A stretch of DNA of 64,000 nucleotides from Bryobacteraceae bacterium (GTDB lineage Bacteria > Acidobacteriota > Terriglobia > Bryobacterales > Bryobacteraceae), in assembly GCA_023384675.1 (NCBI GenBank), contig JAHDVK010000003.1, positions 1 through 64,000 on the forward strand, read 5' to 3'. Under the pieces are notes generated by a model that ran no database searches, was not told where the DNA came from, and saw nothing but the letters and a program-made list of their open reading frames with translations. Below are positions 25,176-34,230 of the stretch, one piece after another (within the stretch, counting starts at the first letter, position 1; each line of letters starts with the position of its first letter). The translations under genes and the position numbers were made by a program.

Positions 25176-28100
25176 TTAGAAGGCGTAGCGCAGCGCGAAT
25201 TGAATTTCACGCGGCTGCTGCGTAGAGGTGATCGTCCCGTAGGCGCCCGCCGAGCGGTTGCCATTCGGGTTGTTGAAGTTGGTTTTGTTGAGGAAGTTGA
25301 AGGCTTCCATGCGGAACTCGAGCTTGTGGGACTCGGTGATGCGGAAGTCCTTGTGCAGGCCGAAGTTCATCTGGTGCAGAGTGGGGCCGGTGACGATGTT
25401 GCGGCCGGCGTTGCCGAAGGGCCGGGACGGGTCGGTGGGGATCTGGACGGTATCGCGGCTCAGCCAGTTGGCGGGCGTGCGCTGGCCCGCGGGAACCAGC
25501 GGGTCGCCGGTGATGTTGGGCCGATAGGGCGGAGCGCCGCTCACCTGGAACTGCGATGCCGGGCTGTAAGTGAGGTTGACCGGCGTGCCCGCGGCGGCGA
25601 AGTTGATCATCGTCATGCGCCAGCCGCCGAGGAACAAGTCGACGGGGGTGTTCCAGCCCGAGCCGTAGCGGAGCCCCTTGCCGAAGGGCAGATCGTAGAT
25701 CAGCGTCGTGGTGTTGTTGAGCGCCTGGTTATAGCCCGAAACGCCGCGCTCATTGCGCAGGTCGCGGATATTGACGCGGGAGCCGTCGCCGTTCTGCGCC
25801 TCAAGGTGGCCGCTGGCATTGTCTATACCCTTCGACCAGGTGAACGAGTTCAGGAAGTAGAGGCCGCCAGCGAAGCGACGTTCCACTTTGGTCTGCAGCG
25901 CGTGGTAGTTCAGGAAGCCCGCGCCAAAGGCCGACTGGATGTAGCCGAAGTTGGAGATGGGCCGCCGGGCTTGCAGAGCGATGTTCTGGCCGGGGTCATT
26001 CGGCCGCGCCTGGTTCAGGTCGCCGAGGATGAGCAGATTCACCGCGCGGGTGCCAACGTAGCCGATGTCGAAAAGGAAGCCCGCGGGCAGTTCGCGCTGA
26101 ATGGTGAAGTGCCAGTTCTGGTTGTAGCCGGTGGGGTTGTCGAAGGGGATGTGATTGGTGCGGACCAGGAGCGGGTTGATGTTCGCGGGGTTCAGGAAGT
26201 TATTCGGGAAGCCCTGCTCCATGGGACGGAAGCAGGAGAAGGGCGCCTGTGAGGGCGATGTGCAGAGCGGCAGTCCGGAAGCGCCCGAGGCCGGGGCGAG
26301 TTGATCCACGAACGGGTTCATCACGTGCGGCAGGTTGTACGCCAGGATGTTCTCGCCGCCCATGCGGTTGAAGTGGATGTAGCTGATGCCGTAAGCGGAT
26401 CGGATAACGGTCTTTGGCGTCAGCGTGTAAGCCAGCCCGATGCGCGGGGCCCAGTTGTTGCGGTCGGGCTGGACAAGGGCGCGACTGAAGAGCGAACCGG
26501 AGGACGCGGTGACCAGGGTATTGTTGCTCTGGTCGAAGTTCGAGATCCGGTTTTCGGCCTCGAATTGCGGGGTGGCGAATTCGTAGCGCGCTCCCAGGTT
26601 GAGGGTGAGGTTGCGCGTCACTTTCCAATCGTCCTGTAAGTAAAGGAAGTGCATGCGCTGGCGGTAGTTCATGATCACGGCGTTGTTGAGCTGGTACCGG
26701 CTGCGCGCGCCGAACAGGAAGTCCGATAAGAACTGCAGATCGTTGTTCGGAGTATCGGGCGCGCGAGAGAACCGTCCGGCATAGCTGTCACTACCGTACT
26801 TGGGGTTGAAATCGTCAATGTCGGTGTCGATGGACTGGTATTCGTAGCCCATCTTGAGGGTGTGGCGGCTCATGACCTTCGAGTAATTGACCTTGGGATT
26901 CCAGAGGAAGGGGTTCTGGAACTGCGGGTTCGAGCTTTGCACTCCGAGCGCCGTGAAGCCATTGATGCCCTGGGCCGAGACGCCGCCCGTGAAACGGGGA
27001 TCGTTCGGAATATTGGGAATCCCGAACCGGTCGCCGATGGTGGGCGTGCCGACAAAGAGCGGGAACTTGCCGCCTTCGGTCTTCGAAACGCCCATGCGGA
27101 ATTCGAGCAGCGAAGTGGGCGACAGCGTCCGCGTAAAGCCGAAGACGATCTGCTGGTTGAGGACGCGAACGTTGCCGTTGCTATTGCCGCCGGAGGGCCC
27201 CGGGATGGCTGGAGGTTCGAGATTCTCCATTAACCGGTGGGAGTAGCGGACAAAGGCGCTGGTGTTCGAATTGAAGTACTGGTCGTAGCGGACGTCGCCT
27301 TTGTTGTTCTCGTCGCTGCGCCGGGGCTGGGACTCAAAATTGTTGGCCCGGCTGGAAGTGATGCGGTTGGGCGCCGGCAGGTCGGCCAGTACATCTCGGG
27401 CAAAGCGGGTGATCTGGGCCTGGGGAATCGTGCCGTTGTAGATCTCGCCGGTATAGGGATTGCGCGTCACGATGCCGAGCTGGCCGCTGCGTTCCGCCAG
27501 GGTGGGCAGCGTGGCGAAGGTGATCTGGCGGGACACGCGGCGGAAGCCCTCATAGTCGGCGAAGAAGAACAGCTTCTCCCGGACGATCGGCCCGCCCACG
27601 GCGGCGCCGAACTGGTTTTGGATCAGCGTCGGCTTTTGATTGTTCACGGGCTTGAAGAAGCCGGTGGCGTTGAGCGGGGTGTTCCTCATGAACTGCCAAA
27701 GAGCCCCATGGAACTGGTTCGTGCCGCTGCGGATGGTGGCGTTGATCACGGCGCCGCCGGCGCGTCCGAACTCGGCCGAGAAGTTGTTCGTCTCGAGGCG
27801 GAATTCCTGCACCGCGTCCGGCGAGAGCTGCACCACCTGGTTCGAGAATCCCTGATTCGAAGTGCCGTAGGAGTTATTGTCCACGCCGTCGATGACGAAG
27901 TTATTCTGCGAGCTGCGCATGCCGTTGACGTTGAACGAGGCGTCGCGGGAACCGGCGATGCCAGACCGCCGCACGCCCGGCGCCAGCAAAGCCAGGTCGG
28001 CGTAGGCGCGGCCGTTTAACGGAAGGTTGACAATCTGCTGGCTGCCGACCACCGTGCCGCGGGAACTGGTGTCGGTCTCGAGCTTCGCCACGGCATCGCT

Positions 28101-28469
28101 GACAGTCACTGTTTCGCTTACGGCTCCCACTTCGAGCGTGAGGTCCACTCGTTGGCGGGCGTTCACGGTTACCGTGAACGAGGGGGAAACGGCCAGCTTA
28201 AAGCCGGACGCCTCGGCTGTGACACGATATTGACCGATACGGACAGTGAGAAATTGATAGTCGCCGGCCTCGTTCGTGGCGGCGGTCACCTTGATGCCGG
28301 TCCGCAAGTTTTCGAGCGTGACCTGGCTGGTTTGGACGGCCGCACCGGAGGAATCCCGGACCGTTCCAAGTACGGAAGCGGTGTCGAACTGCGCGTGAAG
28401 CCCCTGGACGGCGATCAGCAAGAGGGCCGGCACGAGCAGCCGGCCACGAACAGAAAGATATCGTTTCAT
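25176..28469 (-). CDS. Oar-like TonB-dependent receptor with carboxypeptidase-regulatory domain
   Basis: 1097 residues: signal peptide (about 1-27), a carboxypeptidase-regulatory-like beta-sandwich (ASVLGTVRDSSGAAV, about 30-115), a plug with LPLNGRAYADLALLAPGV and VIDGVDNNSYGTSNQG, then a long 22-strand-type barrel ending in aromatic ALRYAF, as outer-membrane proteins do. No TonB box is obvious. The architecture is abundant in Acidobacteriota and probably imports or binds large substrates. The ATG at 28469 is chosen because GAGGAG lies eight bases upstream; the GTG at 28475 would be only two bases from it. A good promoter lies upstream. Confidence 0.92.
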   Translation of the reverse strand: MKRYLSVRGRLLVPALLLIAVQGLHAQFDTASVLGTVRDSSGAAVQTSQVTLENLRTGIKVTAATNEAGDYQFLTVRIGQYRVTAEASGFKLAVSPSFTVTVNARQRVDLTLEVGAVSETVTVSDAVAKLETDTSSRGTVVGSQQIVNLPLNGRAYADLALLAPGVRRSGIAGSRDASFNVNGMRSSQNNFVIDGVDNNSYGTSNQGFSNQVVQLSPDAVQEFRLETNNFSAEFGRAGGAVINATIRSGTNQFHGALWQFMRNTPLNATGFFKPVNNQKPTLIQNQFGAAVGGPIVREKLFFFADYEGFRRVSRQITFATLPTLAERSGQLGIVTRNPYTGEIYNGTIPQAQITRFARDVLADLPAPNRITSSRANNFESQPRRSDENNKGDVRYDQYFNSNTSAFVRYSHRLMENLEPPAIPGPSGGNSNGNVRVLNQQIVFGFTRTLSPTSLLEFRMGVSKTEGGKFPLFVGTPTIGDRFGIPNIPNDPRFTGGVSAQGINGFTALGVQSSNPQFQNPFLWNPKVNYSKVMSRHTLKMGYEYQSIDTDIDDFNPKYGSDSYAGRFSRAPDTPNNDLQFLSDFLFGARSRYQLNNAVIMNYRQRMHFLYLQDDWKVTRNLTLNLGARYEFATPQFEAENRISNFDQSNNTLVTASSGSLFSRALVQPDRNNWAPRIGLAYTLTPKTVIRSAYGISYIHFNRMGGENILAYNLPHVMNPFVDQLAPASGASGLPLCTSPSQAPFSCFRPMEQGFPNNFLNPANINPLLVRTNHIPFDNPTGYNQNWHFTIQRELPAGFLFDIGYVGTRAVNLLILGDLNQARPNDPGQNIALQARRPISNFGYIQSAFGAGFLNYHALQTKVERRFAGGLYFLNSFTWSKGIDNASGHLEAQNGDGSRVNIRDLRNERGVSGYNQALNNTTTLIYDLPFGKGLRYGSGWNTPVDLFLGGWRMTMINFAAAGTPVNLTYSPASQFQVSGAPPYRPNITGDPLVPAGQRTPANWLSRDTVQIPTDPSRPFGNAGRNIVTGPTLHQMNFGLHKDFRITESHKLEFRMEAFNFLNKTNFNNPNGNRSAGAYGTITSTQQPREIQFALRYAF

Positions 28470-28498
28470 TTGCACTACTCCTCTGACGGTTGCTGCGA

Positions 28499-28519
28499 GT
28501 GCAAGATCCCAGCTTGCAC
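28499..28519. promoter_or_regulatory. Inverted repeat in the receptor leader (possible operator or hairpin)
   Basis: GTGCAAG (28499-28505) and CTTGCAC (28513-28519) form a perfect 7-bp inverted repeat with a 7-base spacer. It lies just downstream of the expected transcription start of the TonB-receptor gene and upstream of its ribosome binding site, fitting an operator or a 5' hairpin. Confidence 0.5.
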
Positions 28520-28531
28520 AAAATCTGGCTC

Positions 28532-28560
28532 AGTATAAACTTGCCATTTGCCGGAAGCAA
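28532..28560 (-). promoter_or_regulatory. Sigma-70-type promoter of the TonB-receptor gene
   Basis: On the minus strand TTGCTT (28560-28555) and TATACT (28537-28532) are separated by 17 bases, the optimal spacing. Transcription would start near 28525, giving a leader of about 55 nt that contains the inverted repeat and a GAGGAG ribosome binding site. Confidence 0.6.
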
Positions 28561-28581
28561 GGGGGTCTGCCAACAAAAAAA

Positions 28582-28609
28582 ATGACAGCGGTTGCCCGGA
28601 AGCTATGAT
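28582..28609 (+). promoter_or_regulatory. Possible promoter of the YeiH-type gene
   Basis: ATGACA (28582-28587) and TATGAT (28604-28609) are 16 bases apart, each 5 of 6 to consensus. Transcription would start near 28616, leaving about 130 nt before the ATG at 28747. It diverges from the TonB-receptor promoter. Confidence 0.5.
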
Positions 28610-28746
28610 CGGAGCGCAACGGTTCATCCATCACCGCCCGCCGAATTGCAGTTTAGCGGGCCTGCGTGACGGCGACGTTTCATCCCGGTGAATTGTGGAT
28701 CAAATTCCAGGCGCGTACGGCGCTCGTGCGAAACTGATCAAGAAAG

Positions 28747-30021
28747 ATGCAGGCAACAAAACCCGCTTGGTGGAAGCAAGAGGACTGGCTGGCCGTATGG
28801 CTGGCCGCGGCGATCCTGATTCTGGTACTCGTTGGGTTTCGGCCCGAGCTGCCGGTTTTGAAATGGAAGGACGCAAGCGGCCTGGCCGCGGTATTCGGCG
28901 CGGGGAATTTCCAGGCTGCCGCTCTGCTCGGCGCGGGGTTGTTCCTTCTTTCGCTTCCAGGCGCGCTGATATTGGGCGTGCGCGTGGCGCGGTATGCGGC
29001 GGGATTCGCGGTGGTGTTCGCGCTCGCTCTGGTAGCGCAATGGCTCGCGGGCAATGCGACGGTGAGCTATTGGGGCGTCGAGTACGTGATATTCGCGCTG
29101 GCCATCGGTCTGTTCCTGAGCAACGTCGTGGGGCTGCCCGGCTGGATGGCCGACGCCGTCCGCACCGAGTACTACATCAAGACCGGACTGGTGCTGATGG
29201 GCGCCACAATCCTATTCGGCGAACTGATGCAGGCAGGCGTGCTCGGCATGCTGCAGGCCGTGCTGGTGGTGTCCGTGATCTGGTATTTCGGCTACTGGCT
29301 GGCGCGGCGGCTGCGGCTGGACGAGGAGTTTTCGGTCATGCTGACCACGGCCGTGGCGATCTGCGGCGTATCGGCGGCCATTGCGGCTTGCGGCGCGATT
29401 CAAGGCGACAAGAAGAAGCTGAGCTACGTAGCCAGTGTCGTGCTGATCGTGGCCGTGCCCATGATGATCCTGCAGCCGTGGATCGTGAAAACGTTCGGCA
29501 TCCCGGACGTGGTGGGCGGGGCATGGCTGGGCGGCACATTGGACACCTCGGGTTCGGTGGTGGCCGCCGGCGCATTGATCAGCGAAAAAGCCATGAAAAT
29601 CGGCACGATCGTGAAGTTCTCACAGAATGTGCTTATCGGGCTTGCGGCTTTCCTGCTGTCGCTGTGGTGGACGATGAAGAAGTCCGGAGGGAACCGCGAA
29701 AAGCCGGGCATCGGGGTGATTTGGGAGCGGTTCCCGAAGTTCGTACTGGGTTTCATGGTGGCTTCGCTGGCGTTTTCCGCGCTGATCTCGCCCGGGCTGG
29801 TCGCCTCCACCAAGAGCACGATCTCCGGCCTGCGCACCGCTTGGTTTGCGATGGCTTTCGTCTCCATCGGACTGGAGACGAAGTTTACCGACTTGTGGTC
29901 CATGGAGAACGGGCGGCCCTTTGTCGCGTTTGTGGGCGCACAGTTCGCCAACATCATCTGGACCTTGATTCTGGCTTACCTGATCTTCGGCGGGATTCTG
30001 TTCGCGGTGCCGGAGCTTTAG
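28747..30021 (+). CDS. YeiH-family (UPF0324) membrane exporter
   Basis: 424 residues with about ten to twelve membrane segments. Family motifs are FALAIGLFLSNVVGLP, EYYIKTGLVLMGATILF, ICGVSAAIAACGAIQGDKK and GTLDTSGSVVAAGALI. This group is annotated as putative sulfate/sulfite exporters on limited evidence; the substrate here is uncertain. The start has no strong ribosome binding site, but the hydrophilic leader MQATKPAWWKQEDW before the first helix is typical. It overlaps the convergent thiL gene by four bases. Confidence 0.82.
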   Translation: MQATKPAWWKQEDWLAVWLAAAILILVLVGFRPELPVLKWKDASGLAAVFGAGNFQAAALLGAGLFLLSLPGALILGVRVARYAAGFAVVFALALVAQWLAGNATVSYWGVEYVIFALAIGLFLSNVVGLPGWMADAVRTEYYIKTGLVLMGATILFGELMQAGVLGMLQAVLVVSVIWYFGYWLARRLRLDEEFSVMLTTAVAICGVSAAIAACGAIQGDKKKLSYVASVVLIVAVPMMILQPWIVKTFGIPDVVGGAWLGGTLDTSGSVVAAGALISEKAMKIGTIVKFSQNVLIGLAAFLLSLWWTMKKSGGNREKPGIGVIWERFPKFVLGFMVASLAFSALISPGLVASTKSTISGLRTAWFAMAFVSIGLETKFTDLWSMENGRPFVAFVGAQFANIIWTLILAYLIFGGILFAVPEL

Positions 30022-30899
30022 GATTTCGGCGGGCGGAACGGGTCCCAGCCGCCTGGCTTGAGGGACTTGCCGTCGAGCCGGACCCGGCCTGCGGGCCCTT
30101 CCGTGACAAAACCGATTAGGGCGAGCCCGCTTCGCGGGTCGCGGCGCGCCGTCGGCGGCAGAGTGCACAGCAATTCGTAATCCTCGCCGCCATGGAGCGC
30201 CTGTTCGACCGACGCGCCGCGCGCCAGCGGAATCGCCGCTGAGCGCAGTTCCGCGCTGACGCCCGAGGCGAGCATCATGCGGTGCAAGTCGAGCGAAAGC
30301 CCGTCGCTCAGGTCCATGCAGGCGGTGGCGCGAAAGCGGCGGCGCAGTTCGATGCCCAGTTCGATGCGCGGCTCCGGCATCGCCCGCCAGTGCGAAGCGG
30401 CCGCCCGGCCGAGCGGCCCCGAGACGTAAATCCCATCGCCCGCCCGAGCGCCGTCGCGCCGCAGCGCGCGCCCGCGCGGCACGCCGCCGATCACAACGGC
30501 GTCACAGACAAACCGCTCGCTACGAGTGATATCGCCGCCGATGATGCTTACGCCGTACCGGTCCGCAAGTTTCTTCACGCCCCGGTAAAAGGCGCGCAGC
30601 TCGCGCGCGCCGCTCCACGGCGCGAGTGCGATCGAGAGCAGCGCGAACCGCGGCACGCCGCCCATCGCGGCGATATCGCTCAAACCGCGAGCCAGGCACT
30701 TCCAACCCACCCGCGCGGGCGGATGCGTGGCGCGTGTGAAGTGAACATCCTCGACGGCGAGGTCCGTTGTGAGCAGCAGATCCTCGCCGGCGCGTGGCCG
30801 CAGTATCGCGCAGTCGTCGCCGATGCCCGCGATCAAATCGCCGTCCGGCCGGGCCGCGGCCCAGCGCGCGATGGCCCGGATCAGCGCCGGTTCATTCAT
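30018..30899 (-). CDS. thiL: Thiamine-monophosphate kinase
   Basis: 293 residues of the ThiL/PurM-like fold: IAGIGDDCAIL (metal and ATP site near the N-terminus), LTTDLAVEDVHF, KCLARGLSDIAAMGG, GGDITRSE and CMDLSDGLSLDLHRM, then HGGEDYELL. It phosphorylates thiamine monophosphate to the active diphosphate. It overlaps the end of the Hsp70 gene by eight bases and is probably transcribed with it. No TPP riboswitch is visible. Confidence 0.9.
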   Translation of the reverse strand: MNEPALIRAIARWAAARPDGDLIAGIGDDCAILRPRAGEDLLLTTDLAVEDVHFTRATHPPARVGWKCLARGLSDIAAMGGVPRFALLSIALAPWSGARELRAFYRGVKKLADRYGVSIIGGDITRSERFVCDAVVIGGVPRGRALRRDGARAGDGIYVSGPLGRAAASHWRAMPEPRIELGIELRRRFRATACMDLSDGLSLDLHRMMLASGVSAELRSAAIPLARGASVEQALHGGEDYELLCTLPPTARRDPRSGLALIGFVTEGPAGRVRLDGKSLKPGGWDPFRPPKS

Positions 30900-33525
30900 T
30901 GCGCAGGACCAGGCCCGAAGGCAGTTCCTCGCCGAACACGCGCCCCATGGACTCGAGATCGCCCGCCGCTTCGCCTTCGAGCACCGCGAGCCATTCCGGC
31001 TGTCCCTCGGCCGCGCGCCGCACCATTTCCACCGTGGATGGAGGCAAATCGCGCGCCAGGTCGCCGGTCACCTGCGCAAGCCGCGCCATGCATTCGCCCG
31101 CGCCGTCCACCTTTGCGATGGAGTCCACCCAGCGCGCCGCCAAGGCCGCCGGCAACACCTGATTCACGGGCGCATAGAAGAGCTTGCGCGCCCCGATGCG
31201 TGCCAGGCACCAGAACTCCGAAGCCCCCGCGTCGCGGTTGCGCATGCGTTTCACCAGCGCGTCGCCCAGGCTGGTACGCGTGCCCGCAGGCAGCAGTTCG
31301 AGGCTGGCCGCGCAGCGCCACATCTCGCGCAGGAGGCTCGTGTTGACGCGCGGCGGCTTGCCGCGGGGCAGCAATGTCGCTGCGAGACGCTGGAAGCAGT
31401 CGGCCTGCTGATTGCGGTTCATCCCGCCCGCCACGCGTCCCCAAAAGATCCACCACTGCGTCTCGCATTCCACGCGCGAGGCGAACGTCAGGCCCTGCGC
31501 CCACACGCGGCGCGCCAGTTCGATCCGCAGATCATCGCCCGGCGAACCAAAGCCCGGCCGCAGACAAAGGCCGCACAGATTCAACCAGCGCACTTCATGC
31601 GCGGGGCTCCGCTTGCGTCCATCGCTGAGTTCCAGGAAAAGATCGCCGAACCGCCGGATGGTTTCGAGCGGCCAGGAATTGCGCCCCAGCGCGAGAGTTT
31701 GTTCTAACTGCGCCGGCAGCGCCTCGGGCGCAAGCGTGAAAAGCTCGAAGCACTCGCGAATCAATTCCTCGCCACGCGCCACCGCTTCGGCGCTCACCAC
31801 GGCGGCGGGCTTCGCCTTTTTCGCCTGTTCGGCCATCACCGGCTTGCGCAATTCGAACTGCAGTCGCCAGCGGTGTTCGCTGACCTTCGACTCCGCCCAG
31901 ATCTCGAGCGTGCCGACCTCGGTGAGATGCGCGCCCAACTTCACCGGCACAGTCCGTTCCTCAGCCCTTTTCCCGAAACGGATCACGGCTTCGAGCGGCG
32001 CATGCTGGTGCAAAGATTGCCCCACCTCATCGCGTGCGAAGTCCACAACGTCGCCCACCTTGTCCTCTGTACGGACCAGCGAACTGTAGAGGTTGAAACG
32101 CACGGGCTTGTTCGCCACCAGTTGCAGATTCTCGAGGTCGAGCGTCTGCGTGGACCCCTCTTCGGACCCGCGCGGCACCAGGCAAACAGTGCTCAACGCC
32201 TCACCCGGACTCTCGACACCCAGGAAATAGGCCCGCGGCAGCCCGCCTCGCACCAGCACACCCGCGCCGCCTCCGCGCACGTAGCAATAGTAAGCGGCGC
32301 CCGCCGCCACTGCGAGATCCAGTTCATTGTTCTCGAACACCAGCGGGCGCTTGCCGTACCACTGCTCCACAACATCCGTCACGCGCCGCCGCAGGAGTTC
32401 CGGGATGAAAAAGCCGCCGTTGAAGAGAATCGCATCGGGCGCGGGCGATTGCGCGCCGGTCAGGAAGGTGGCCAGGTGCCTCGTCACCGCAGGGTCCGAC
32501 ACGTAGGGCAGCCCCAACTCGCGGAACATGCTCTTGGCGTCCTCCTGCGGCTTTTCGTTCAGGCCGCAGAACGGCAGGAAGCCTTCCAGCGCGAGTTCCA
32601 GAGCCTCCTCGCGCAACACCTCGGACTTCAGCGTGCCGCCCACCAGTGAAGAGCCTCCGCCCAACACCGTGATCTCTTCCCGCGCCAGAGTTTCCGAAGC
32701 CAACAGCCGCTCCTTGGCCGCGCTACACTGCCGCCGCAGGGCGCTTCTTTGCCGCAACGACAGCTTCGCGCCAAGTTTCGATTCCACCAGCCATGCCAGC
32801 GTCAGGTCGAGGTTGTCGCCGCCCAGTAGCAGGTGCTTGCCCACCGCCGTGCGCGTGAATTCGACACGGTCGCCTTCTCGCGCCACGCGGATCAGCGTGA
32901 AGTCGCTGGTGCCGCCGCCGACATCGCACACCAGCACCGTCATCCCATCGACCAGCGACTTCTGCGACTGGCGCAGATGATTCGCGATCCAGGCGTAAAA
33001 CGCCGCCGCGGGTTCTTCCAGCAGGGTGACTTTCGGCAAACCCGCTTCGGCCGCCGCCTGTACGGTCAACTCGCGCGCCTCTTCGTCGAACGACGCGGGC
33101 ACGGTCAACACCACGTCCTGCGCCGCCATCGGCGGCCGTCCGTCGCGCTCCCACGCTTCGCGCAGTTGGCGCAGGTAACGTGCCGACGCTTCGACAGGCG
33201 ACATTACCCGGCCCGCCTCTTGCGCGTCCCACGGCAGCACCTTTGCCGTACGGTCCACTTCTGCGTTCGACAGCCAGCTTTTTGCTGAATGCACCAGCTT
33301 GGACGGAGCCAGCGCGCCCTGCTCGCGGGCATACTCGCCCACGAACCCTTCGCCTTCCAAATACAGAAATGAAGGCAGCGTGCGCCTCGGTTCGGTCGCG
33401 TGCGCGCTCACTTGCTGCTCTACTGGCAGCACATGCACCGGCGGAAAATCGGCGCCCTCCCCCTCTCGCGGGTCGATAAACGCGAGGGCCGAATTCGTGG
33501 TGCCGAGGTCGATGCCGATCTTCAT
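30892..33525 (-). CDS. Divergent Hsp70-family protein with long C-terminal extension
   Basis: 877 residues. The N-terminal ATPase domain has MKIGIDLGTTNSALAF, LEEPAAAFYAW, VCDVGGGTSDFTL and NGGFFIPELLRRRV. After a short substrate-like beta region (to about 580) a long alpha-helical extension (about 600-877) replaces the usual lid. Such Hsp70s typically occur beside a DUF2760 gene and a second, shorter Hsp70. Here the DUF2760 gene is directly upstream but only the long Hsp70 is present. The client is unknown; it is not the housekeeping DnaK. Confidence 0.88.
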   Translation of the reverse strand: MKIGIDLGTTNSALAFIDPREGEGADFPPVHVLPVEQQVSAHATEPRRTLPSFLYLEGEGFVGEYAREQGALAPSKLVHSAKSWLSNAEVDRTAKVLPWDAQEAGRVMSPVEASARYLRQLREAWERDGRPPMAAQDVVLTVPASFDEEARELTVQAAAEAGLPKVTLLEEPAAAFYAWIANHLRQSQKSLVDGMTVLVCDVGGGTSDFTLIRVAREGDRVEFTRTAVGKHLLLGGDNLDLTLAWLVESKLGAKLSLRQRSALRRQCSAAKERLLASETLAREEITVLGGGSSLVGGTLKSEVLREEALELALEGFLPFCGLNEKPQEDAKSMFRELGLPYVSDPAVTRHLATFLTGAQSPAPDAILFNGGFFIPELLRRRVTDVVEQWYGKRPLVFENNELDLAVAAGAAYYCYVRGGGAGVLVRGGLPRAYFLGVESPGEALSTVCLVPRGSEEGSTQTLDLENLQLVANKPVRFNLYSSLVRTEDKVGDVVDFARDEVGQSLHQHAPLEAVIRFGKRAEERTVPVKLGAHLTEVGTLEIWAESKVSEHRWRLQFELRKPVMAEQAKKAKPAAVVSAEAVARGEELIRECFELFTLAPEALPAQLEQTLALGRNSWPLETIRRFGDLFLELSDGRKRSPAHEVRWLNLCGLCLRPGFGSPGDDLRIELARRVWAQGLTFASRVECETQWWIFWGRVAGGMNRNQQADCFQRLAATLLPRGKPPRVNTSLLREMWRCAASLELLPAGTRTSLGDALVKRMRNRDAGASEFWCLARIGARKLFYAPVNQVLPAALAARWVDSIAKVDGAGECMARLAQVTGDLARDLPPSTVEMVRRAAEGQPEWLAVLEGEAAGDLESMGRVFGEELPSGLVLRNE

Positions 33526-33605
33526 CCGTTGCGCTGATTCCTCATGTGAAAAACAAACCGGACCTGCCGAATACCGCGAAAGAGGAAATCCTCCTCGCCC
33601 CCGGC

Positions 33606-34142
33606 CTACTCGACTTCCAACTCCGCCGGAGCCAGAATAGCCAAGCTTTCCTTGGGGGAGATCCCGGGCAGATTGACGCTATCCACCCGCCATCCCTTGT
33701 GACGCAGTAATCCGCCCTCCGGCTTGCCCTGCGCCGGAAGGTTGCCAATGAACCGGATCGCCTTCGGGTCGCGTGCCACAGCCCCGGCAGCCTCGGGCTT
33801 GGTGTAGGTCCCCTCGACGCCGTCGATCACCGGCGCGAGCTTGATATATTTCCGCAGCGACTCGCGGCTCTGCTCGTGGACGTTCCGCACCGCCGCGCCT
33901 ACTTGCTCGTCGGAGTAGGGCGCGATGTCCTCCATCAGGAAATCAACCAGGCGCGCATCGCGCTGCAGGATCCCCAGCATCTGCATCGCGCCATCGGCGG
34001 GCTTCGCGGAGGGCTCCTTGGCGGGTTCCGGCGGCCGGCGCGCAACCTCTTTCGAATATCCGAACGCCTTCGCGATGTCCTCGGGCAATCTTCCGCCCAG
34101 AACGCTGAAAAAGGCGCGAAACGCCATTCCTATACGGCTCAA
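33606..34142 (-). CDS. DUF2760 protein, partner of the Hsp70-like protein
   Basis: 178 residues. The sequence matches the DUF2760 pattern: short N-terminal helix, a variable Pro-rich linker (30-50), then MLGILQRDARLVDFLMEDI, SDEQVGAAVRNVH and LLRHKGWRVDSVNLP. The TTG at 34142 is chosen because GGAGGTG lies eight bases upstream; the first ATG (34127) would be 23 bases away. It is 80 bases from the Hsp70 gene and in the same operon. The function is unknown, probably a cochaperone-like partner. Confidence 0.85.
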   Translation of the reverse strand: MSRIGMAFRAFFSVLGGRLPEDIAKAFGYSKEVARRPPEPAKEPSAKPADGAMQMLGILQRDARLVDFLMEDIAPYSDEQVGAAVRNVHEQSRESLRKYIKLAPVIDGVEGTYTKPEAAGAVARDPKAIRFIGNLPAQGKPEGGLLRHKGWRVDSVNLPGISPKESLAILAPAELEVE

Positions 34143-34230
34143 ACGGGGTTCACCTCCAATCCTTCAGGATACCGCGCACCCTGCTGATCGAGCTTTTTGC
34201 TTAATTCGAGGAGAATCGAAGTATCTTGTC

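Noticed and set aside
30800-30900. TPP riboswitch before thiL
   Set aside because: The upstream sequence is Hsp70 coding sequence and no thi-box pattern is visible.
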